From assembly GCA_029378245.1 (NCBI GenBank), contig JARKIF010000011.1, positions 558,001 to 622,000 of the forward strand: DNA of 64,000 nucleotides, in the 5' to 3' direction. Position 1 is the first letter of the stretch. The number at the start of each line of letters is the position of its first letter. The notes below the pieces were generated by a model. The model had not been told where the DNA came from. It did no database searches and was given only the letters and a program-made list of their open reading frames with translations. Origin of the DNA: Roridomyces roridus (taxonomy: Eukaryota > Basidiomycota > Agaricomycetes > Agaricales > Mycenaceae). Of the stretch, positions 57,891-64,000 are shown one piece after another. The position numbers and the translations under genes were made by a program.

Positions 57891-60245
57891 CTATACAAGT
57901 ATCAGGAAATCTGTTCGAATACGGTCGAAACAAACGGACCTATCTCCTCGGGCGTCCTTCAACTCAGGCGGATTCTCTTCTTCATCGTGAGCAATCGTGT
58001 CTCGCGTAATTACAATAACGGGACCAGTGCGCTGATCATGAGTGACACCAACATCTCTGCCCGACTCCATCCCGCGCAAGAAGCTGAGCTGCAAGTCCCC
58101 ATTATGGCTGCTTTGAATCGGTGCTGAACGCCCACCGAGGATGTTGAAGCGCGAGTTCAAGACGACAAGGATGGTGTTCGCATAAAGAAGGGGCATGATC
58201 GCAATCGACGGCGCGTAGTACACTCGACCTGGGAAGGCGACGAACAGGATGAGAGCTGTGACCGCCATGAAAGCTGGGTGAGTGAGGTGACATCAGTGAT
58301 TGGTTTGAGCGTGGAATGAATCAACTCGAGAGCACCCACCGGTCAAGGATCCTGTCTCGATTATCAAGCGGACCAATTTGGAAACTACAACGCGGGTTTG
58401 ACGGAATTGGGGGTCGTAAGAGTGAAGCTGAAATCGTTTCTCTGAGCTGGGGGATATGGCAGAAACCTTGGAAAACGCACGTAAAATGTCATGAAAGCTG
58501 CTATCACGACGTCGGTAAACGCAGAGACACTGAGCCATATCTGCAGAAAGGTTGGACTGTGAACATTGAGCTGATATGCGTAATAGACCGCTACAGACCC
58601 CAAATACCACCGAAATGGATAGGTTGCCATTCAGGTTTACATTGGAAGCTGTGTAGGCGAAATCGCGGGATGCTCAGCACGGGAAACGTCATTACGAACC
58701 TCGAATCGTCAGGACCCCAGCAACAAATGCACTGACACTACTCCCCAGTGCAAGCTGGGCACCGATTCGCTTTAATCACGAGGATCTGTGCCGTACCAAT
58801 ACACTCACCAGGAGAATCACACCGAAAGCACGCGTAGACGATATGCGTAAAACCCTTGACCAAGAAAAGCGACTGCATATTCATCGTAGGTCTGTGACAC
58901 GGTCAAGCTACACTGTGAAGACCTACCTACTCGTCATGTCAAAAAGTAAAGGTCCACGGTGTTATAACTGATGGACCACTGCACGCAGTTATAAGTCCTG
59001 GCACTGGGGAATACTTTGGAATGTGAAGAGTTCACTCCATAGACTACTCTCATTGAACCAACCTATCAGGGCAGTACTGAGCCCAAAAAGAAACAACATA
59101 CCCGGTGGAATGACACCGTTTGATCATTTGTCCAGAAAAATAGCCCGAAACAGTTCTCAAACCTGCAGAGTAACACGTCTGGTGACCCGAGGAGTAAAAT
59201 TCAGCTCATTCTGCATGCCATACAACATTCAAATGCTAACTGAAACTCCCCGAAGGTCTCGAGTTGAACCAAAACATTACACTGTTCATTTTTGTCAAAG
59301 TCACCCATTTCGGCTGGAACCTGATGGATTTGGCTGATCCAAAATATGGCTGGGGGCATTTTAAGTAGGCTATACATGTGCCCAGATGAGTATAAACTGT
59401 GGTAGACCTCCATTTCCTGGTCCTGCAGCATTTTGAACATGGAATGTCAATGCGACTTAGAAACTGCCAAGGTCATGGGTCCCGAAGGCCTTGCTCTGAG
59501 TTGTCAAGGCATATCCATGACTCCTGCTCATTTGGGGTAGTGAAGGGACACTCTGGCTACCCTTCAGTCACTACACACCGGGGACTTGGTATTGTACTGC
59601 GGGATATTCTCGGACTTTACTGAAAACTGGCTGTGAAAATGTTGGGCCCTCCCACAACGGAATATTTATGTGAAACTGGGGTTTTCTGTACATGAGCAGC
59701 CTAAATGGATGCCAAAGAAGCTAAATATGTCATATCCGGGCCAGCGGGTCCGTGGTTCCATCAAACAACGACTACGGACCTTCACTTTCTGACATGATGA
59801 GTATACCACTGAAGATAGGGAGCAGCCACGCAGACCTGACCGCAGTGAGAGCCGATAATTCGCCGAAACCGTATCCGAATGTCCCGAATGCATCTCGAAT
59901 GGCGAGGACTACTTCCACAGACTCGATGATGAACACAGTGTAAACCAGAGCCTTGGTGGCCATCTTGTCTGCGGGGAAGGCTTGATAGTACAGATCTGAA
60001 CGAATCAGCGCGCGAGACCGAAATCCTTGACGCCGAGGGCGTACAAACTTGGATGGTCAACACAGCGAAGAGCGTTGGGACGGATAAATATGCCATGATC
60101 TGGAACTTCACTTGAGTCTTTGTACTGCAGTTTCAATAGTAGACGAACCATTGGTCCAGAACTGCGACAGGGTCACTAGACTCTGAGGAGCCGGTAGTAC
60201 TCGCAACTCGACAATGTTGAGCTCTGGTGTGGAAGAGACAGACAT
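57891..60245 (-). CDS. DUF6534 multi-pass membrane protein, intron carries an inserted element
   Basis: Agaric DUF6534 family, about seven predicted membrane spans; function unknown. Exon 1 proposed 60177-60245 (MSVSSTPELNIVELRVLPAP), then IMAYLSVPTLFAVLTIQVYL joining YYQAFPADKMATKALVYTV, and SALTAVRSAWLLPIFS. After the inserted element (58928-59803) the frame resumes with VAFLGQGFYAYRLRVLS, then ALGSSVSAFVAGVLTI, SPTFLQIWLSVSAFTDVVIA, VVSKLVRLIIETGSL and AVTALILFVAFPGRVYYAPS up to ANTILVVLNSRFNILGG and a hydrophilic tail. Several intermediate exons were not placed exactly. If the element is spliced out with its intron the gene may still be expressed. Confidence 0.7.
58928..59803. mobile_element. 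876-bp inverted-repeat element in a DUF6534 intron
   Basis: Left end TACTCGTCATGTCAAAAAGT and right end (reverse complement) TACTCATCATGTCAGAAAGT begin a diverged inverted repeat of about 50 bp that also shares AAGGTCC and TGATGGA. Flanked by TACC at 58924-58927 and 59804-59807. No long ORF. Non-autonomous DNA transposon, superfamily not determined. Confidence 0.75.
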
Positions 60246-61428
60246 GCTGAGGCGGGCGGAGAAAATTGTGGCGTGGGTATCGGCAAGAGTGCTTATGAGC
60301 GGGAGGAACGGACCTCTGGGAGAGAAACTGTCCCATCTTGTTCGTTGTGATCATGCGACGCACCGGAATAAGTCGCTGTCGATGGAGAGTCCCGACGACG
60401 ATGGATATGAAGAAGCATGAGAAACATCTGTAACATCTGTGAGTCGATGGAGTCGAAGAGACGCTCGCCAAGGAGCTAAGAAAAGTCATCCAGCATCTGT
60501 TGACAATCTTGAATCTGTCATTGCGCAGATATTATCTGAGACTGACCTCCCGGCCACCTTAAGTGTTTTGAGCAATTGGGAAAGGAATCGGGCAACAAAC
60601 CAGAAGTTGGAGAGGTCTGGGTCTGGGAGGTAGTCTAGGTTCAGACGAGTCGAATAACACCAGAACCGCCCGATTCTGTCAAGCTTTCGTGACATGAGAA
60701 ATATTTTGCCGAGTCGAGTCCAAAAATGGCTGAGATGGCTGAGCCAGCCACCTGTGGAGCTGAGTGGGATGGAGAAGCCGGATCAGGACGGTGAATATAC
60801 TGAAGGTAACCCCCAGTCTGCCGAGTATAGCGAGCACGAGAAGTCGCAGATTGGTTGAGCTGTCGTCGAGAACGAGGTGATTCAGTGTGAGCGATGAACC
60901 AAAATAGCAAAACACGTGTTTCGGGCTGTCGCGCCGGCGGTGACAGGCACAGCAACCTGTCAACGTCATGGAGCGGGACCAAATTCGGTGTCGGAGAGCA
61001 CATGGAGTACCTTTCCACTCTGCCACAACAACCAAGTAAGATTCCTATACTAATGGCCTTGTTTGAGCCCAGTGGCCGGAAAGCTAGGCTGGCCGGTTGG
61101 CCAGTCTCATATAATACTCTCCCGCAGATGTAATAGATCCCGTTGCCATCTTTACACGATTGCGACGCTTGGGAGGTGAGGCGTATCGGCGATAGACCAG
61201 GTGAGATTGATGTAGAAGGAAGCAAAAGAGGATTTCAAACTCCGCTCTACGTGACATGTGATGTGATGTCATGCTCGGCCGAAGTGAGCCGACAACTGAA
61301 GACGGGTTTCGATTCTCTTCGGATTCACTCAAAAGCCACACTCTGTTGCCCTTCGGTAAAAGGCTCCATCAAATACATACGAGAATACATCAGAGTTTTT
61401 CCAAACTAACCTCCCAGCAAGCTATCCA
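60246..61428. other. Intergenic; possible relic of a membrane-protein gene
   Basis: Minus-strand ORFs at 60641-61225 have hydrophobic stretches (LRLLVLAILGRLGVTFSIF) but I cannot fit them to a family or a complete gene. It may be UTR, a relic, or noise. Confidence 0.3.
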
Positions 61429-62972
61429 CTATGCCGGATATTTATCGTCCTCTCTCAAGTTCCCTGAAACCTCCCTCAACGGAGAGGGCAACACCGAAAC
61501 ATTTGCACCGGAAATGTCGGTCGGCGACAAATTGATGGTAGCCCCTTCGATGACGAGTCTTTCCATCCTGTGAGCCCCGGATCCGGCGACTCCGAGTACC
61601 AGGGACACGCTGGTGTGAGGTTCGTCTGTGTCACGGAAGCGGATCCGGCCGTTGAGTCTGTGAATGCTGTGAATGAGATTTCGATTTGGGGATGATTCGG
61701 AGTGTACACTGCGAGCATCGAGATTGAGAACACTATCCAAGGTTTAATCGAAGGAGGCCGGGCCCAGGAGAGTGTTATGGGACTCACATTTTGGTTCGAC
61801 AAGATACAACGCTCCCCATACAACTAATCACCATGATCAGAAGATGCCGCGGAGTCAATTCGAATAGAACTTACGATCGTCGCGAGTGCGAAACTAACGG
61901 AGAAAATGTATCAGAGTTCGCTCTGTCATAATCCGAGGCTGGGCTGACCATTATTGGCACCAGAATACCGCAAACGCTAGCAGTAGTTTAGTAGATGCAT
62001 GTCCCAGAAGAATGCAGGTATACCTAGTCACAAACGTCGTCTCTGCGAAGGATTCATCAATTGTGTCTCGTGAAAAGCATTGAACGGGCTTACCGACGGC
62101 CCAAAGCATCAGAGTATCCACGATCTTTCGAGTCCTTTAGCGCATATAAACCCGGAACCAGGCTAACGGGGGAAGGTGGTTCAACACACCTATTGAACTG
62201 AACTCCCTCCCTCCGAATCTTCCACAGACAGTATGACATCGACATGCATATGGCAATGTCCGCCGCCGGCCCTGTCGTATTTGCGATAATCATGATCCAG
62301 TAAACCTTTTGGCGCAGAATGACGAAGCCTTCGGGGTACTTCCAGAAGCTTGCCATGAGCATGATGTCAAAGACGAAGCGGACGACGGTAAGTGTGATGC
62401 AAGGGAGGAAGAGGAGGAGGCTTCCGGAGAGGGAGAAGATGCGGTGGGAGAAGAAGAGCTAAATGTGTTTGGTGAGTATCAAAATGGGAGGGACTCGGAT
62501 GCGCGTCGGCGTACCTGGACAAGCGCGAAAACGAATGCTGCAAAGAATACCGAAACGATCAAAGCCTGAGGTGGGATCAACAATCTGGTTTGAGGCTCGT
62601 TGAACGTCGTGACGCTCCAGAAGTAGATCTACTGCCGAGTCAGCTACGTCAAGAAGAACATGATCTGGGCTTTTACCGACTGGATGGAGCACAGGGTATG
62701 TCCGAGATCGAGGCACCTAAAAAATTAGAGTCAAATTGCCAATGATACTGAATGCGAGCACCAGAGTAAAGTAACCTGCAGTCACTATTAGTGCGCACAA
62801 GACACGAGTCAGGGAAACATACGATGCTCTTGAGAGTTCTCGAGTCATCAGGAAACTGGCGGTAATAGTTGAACACCTGGAGGGTCAAGATTCCGAAGAG
62901 GAATGACCCAGCAGTGGCGCCCATCTCCATTGCACCCAGCGTTCCGGCCACAGGGAATGTTAAATTACTCAT
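61429..62972 (-). CDS. DUF6534 multi-pass membrane protein
   Basis: Start at 62972: MSNLTFPVAGTLGAMEMGAT, then span GSFLFGILTLQVFNYYRQFP and DDSRTLKSI. Spliced continuation VTLLW-CLDLGHTLCSIQS, then IYFWSVTTFNEPQTRLLIPP, ALIVSVFFAAFVFALVQ, FFSHRIFSLSGSLLLLFLP, MASFWKYPEGFVILRQK and ADIAICMSMSYCLWKIRREG. The C-terminal exon contains LDSVLNLDARSVH (the family's usual LNAR-type motif after the last span) and a ~80-residue polar tail ending at 61429. About seven spans, probably plasma-membrane or endomembrane. Paralogue of the gene at 57891-60245. Exons between about 61740 and 62080 are only roughly placed. Confidence 0.75.
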
Positions 62973-64000
62973 AAGGAAGGGAAGAATGGAGAGATCCCAT
63001 TGCCTCCAGTCGCCCCTTATATGGAGAGGCGCCAGTGAGTAGCCTATAATAGTTGGCCGGGAGAATCTTCTCCTGAATGCGGGAGAAGGACAGCATTGCT
63101 GTGGAACTTTTCTAAAACGAGAGTCATTTCTCGACGGCGTTTGATGTCCAACACCGCGGTGCGGTTATTGGGCAGTTCGGAGGCTTTGTACACTCGAACT
63201 CACCTCACCGGGGTGATTCCGCTTCTACGCCCACTATACAGCCTCTATCAAGTTCCGATCGGCTCGAAGATGGCCAAATCCTGAACTTGGTATCTTATTC
63301 TTCATTGCAGATAATCAATCGACGGCGTCCCGCTTATCTATAGCTCTGCCATCTCATGAGACAGACCCACTAAGACTCGGGCGAGGAGCCCTCAATTACA
63401 GAGGGTGGGCTGAGTGGAGTGAAGGTACGCGACGCGATGCCGGTGGTTGGGGGAGAAACGCGCTGCTGTGGAAATCCATTTGTCAGACGATAAAAGACAG
63501 ACCGCCGTGGAAGTCAGCAGGACATAGACAGAATCCGAATAGAACGGAAGGTTCCCAAGGTCCGTAGCTGCCCAGCTCATCAACAGGTAACGCTCATTCA
63601 CCGACCGGTTTCAGACGTGCCCAACCGCGCAGGAAGCAGCCCATCTCTTCCGGCTTATCGACAAAATATCGGCAATGAATCGTCTCAGCGCCTCCATCTC
63701 TTCGAAAGCGCCAAGTGTAAGGGATCGAGTGGAGCAAATGGGCCATGGCTGTATATCCAAGTCGCGGGGTGGAAACGCGAGTGCAGGCCGAATAACACTG
63801 AACCTTCGGATTCCACGAGGAAGTGAGGCTCTTCAGAGCGGGCGTACGATGGCTGAGATGGTGGGAGTCGTGGTCAAGAGGGGATTGATGGAGATGATCG
63901 CCATTGATCGGTGATCCGACTCCTTACACAATATTCTCCATCCCATCCAAGTTCATGAATGTTTAAAATAGTGGCGATATAAGCTGTACAAAGCGATTGC
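62973..64000. other. Window end, no gene assigned
   Basis: Short ORFs on both strands (for example 63392-63601 minus, 63617-63826 plus) without family features. A further membrane-protein gene may begin beyond the window. Confidence 0.3.

Noticed and set aside
60641..61225. Minus-strand 194-aa ORF considered as a third membrane-protein gene
   Set aside because: Hydrophobic patches only, and different frames give conflicting candidates; no family match or coherent exon model.

Overview
The window looks like nuclear DNA of a mushroom-forming basidiomycete (Agaricomycetes; a Mycena-like genome is my guess, not shown). Signs are multi-exon genes with very short introns (mostly 45-60 nt, GT...AG), gene families typical of these fungi (NACHT and NB-ARC STAND proteins, F-box/LRR-like proteins, MYND-finger proteins, DUF6593, DUF6534, glyoxal oxidase, GH76) and abundant decayed mobile DNA. 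There are no bacterial-style operons. I assembled exons by hand from reading-frame continuity, splice-site consensus and family similarity; no search was run.

Layout. 0-0.6 kb: end of a hAT-like miniature element. 1.5-4.7 kb: NACHT-type STAND protein (+). 4.8-7.3 kb: GH76-like secreted/membrane glycosidase (-). 7.6-8.3 kb: short SEP-domain protein (+). 8.3-9.8 kb: string of tRNA T-arm-like fragments. 10.1-11.4 kb: F-box protein (+). 12.0-12.5 kb: small conserved-looking protein (+). 13.7-15.1 kb: LRR/F-box-family-like protein (-). 16.3-23.4 kb: a mobile-element block holding a Tnp2/Plavaka-like (CACTA superfamily) transposase and a divergent pair of unknown genes, bracketed by an inverted repeat. 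25.5-31.9 kb: oxidative and secreted genes (glyoxal oxidase, nitroreductase-like, double-psi-barrel protein, DUF6593). 32.0-33.6 kb: F-box protein (-). 34.1-36.8 kb: NB-ARC-TPR STAND gene with a frameshifted repeat array, then an intron-containing tRNA-Gly(CCC). 39.6-43.4 kb: PWWP plus LEDGF/TFIIS-N-type chromatin protein with three unusually long introns.

44.5-52.6 kb holds three tandem paralogues of a single-pass membrane protein whose outer domains differ completely (Gly-rich, Pro-rich, acidic 6-residue repeats), while the membrane segment, basic stop-transfer and a C-terminal LPxYAxPxPR motif are shared. The spaces between them hold nine copies of a tRNA-like module (most in a ~250-bp repeat), a hAT MITE with a clean 8-bp target duplication, and two telomere-like boxes. 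52.7-57.7 kb: two tandem MYND-finger paralogues plus a truncated third copy and a MITE with perfect 19-bp inverted repeats. 57.9-63.0 kb: two DUF6534 membrane-protein genes, one carrying an 876-bp inverted-repeat element in an intron exactly at the 5' splice site.

Together this is accessory, duplication-rich territory: innate-immunity-like STAND proteins, F-box proteins and variable surface proteins amid transposon debris, with a few housekeeping-like genes (PWWP protein, tRNA) between. The best candidates for something undescribed are the tandem surface-protein/tRNA-like-repeat locus and the transposase-plus-divergent-gene block.
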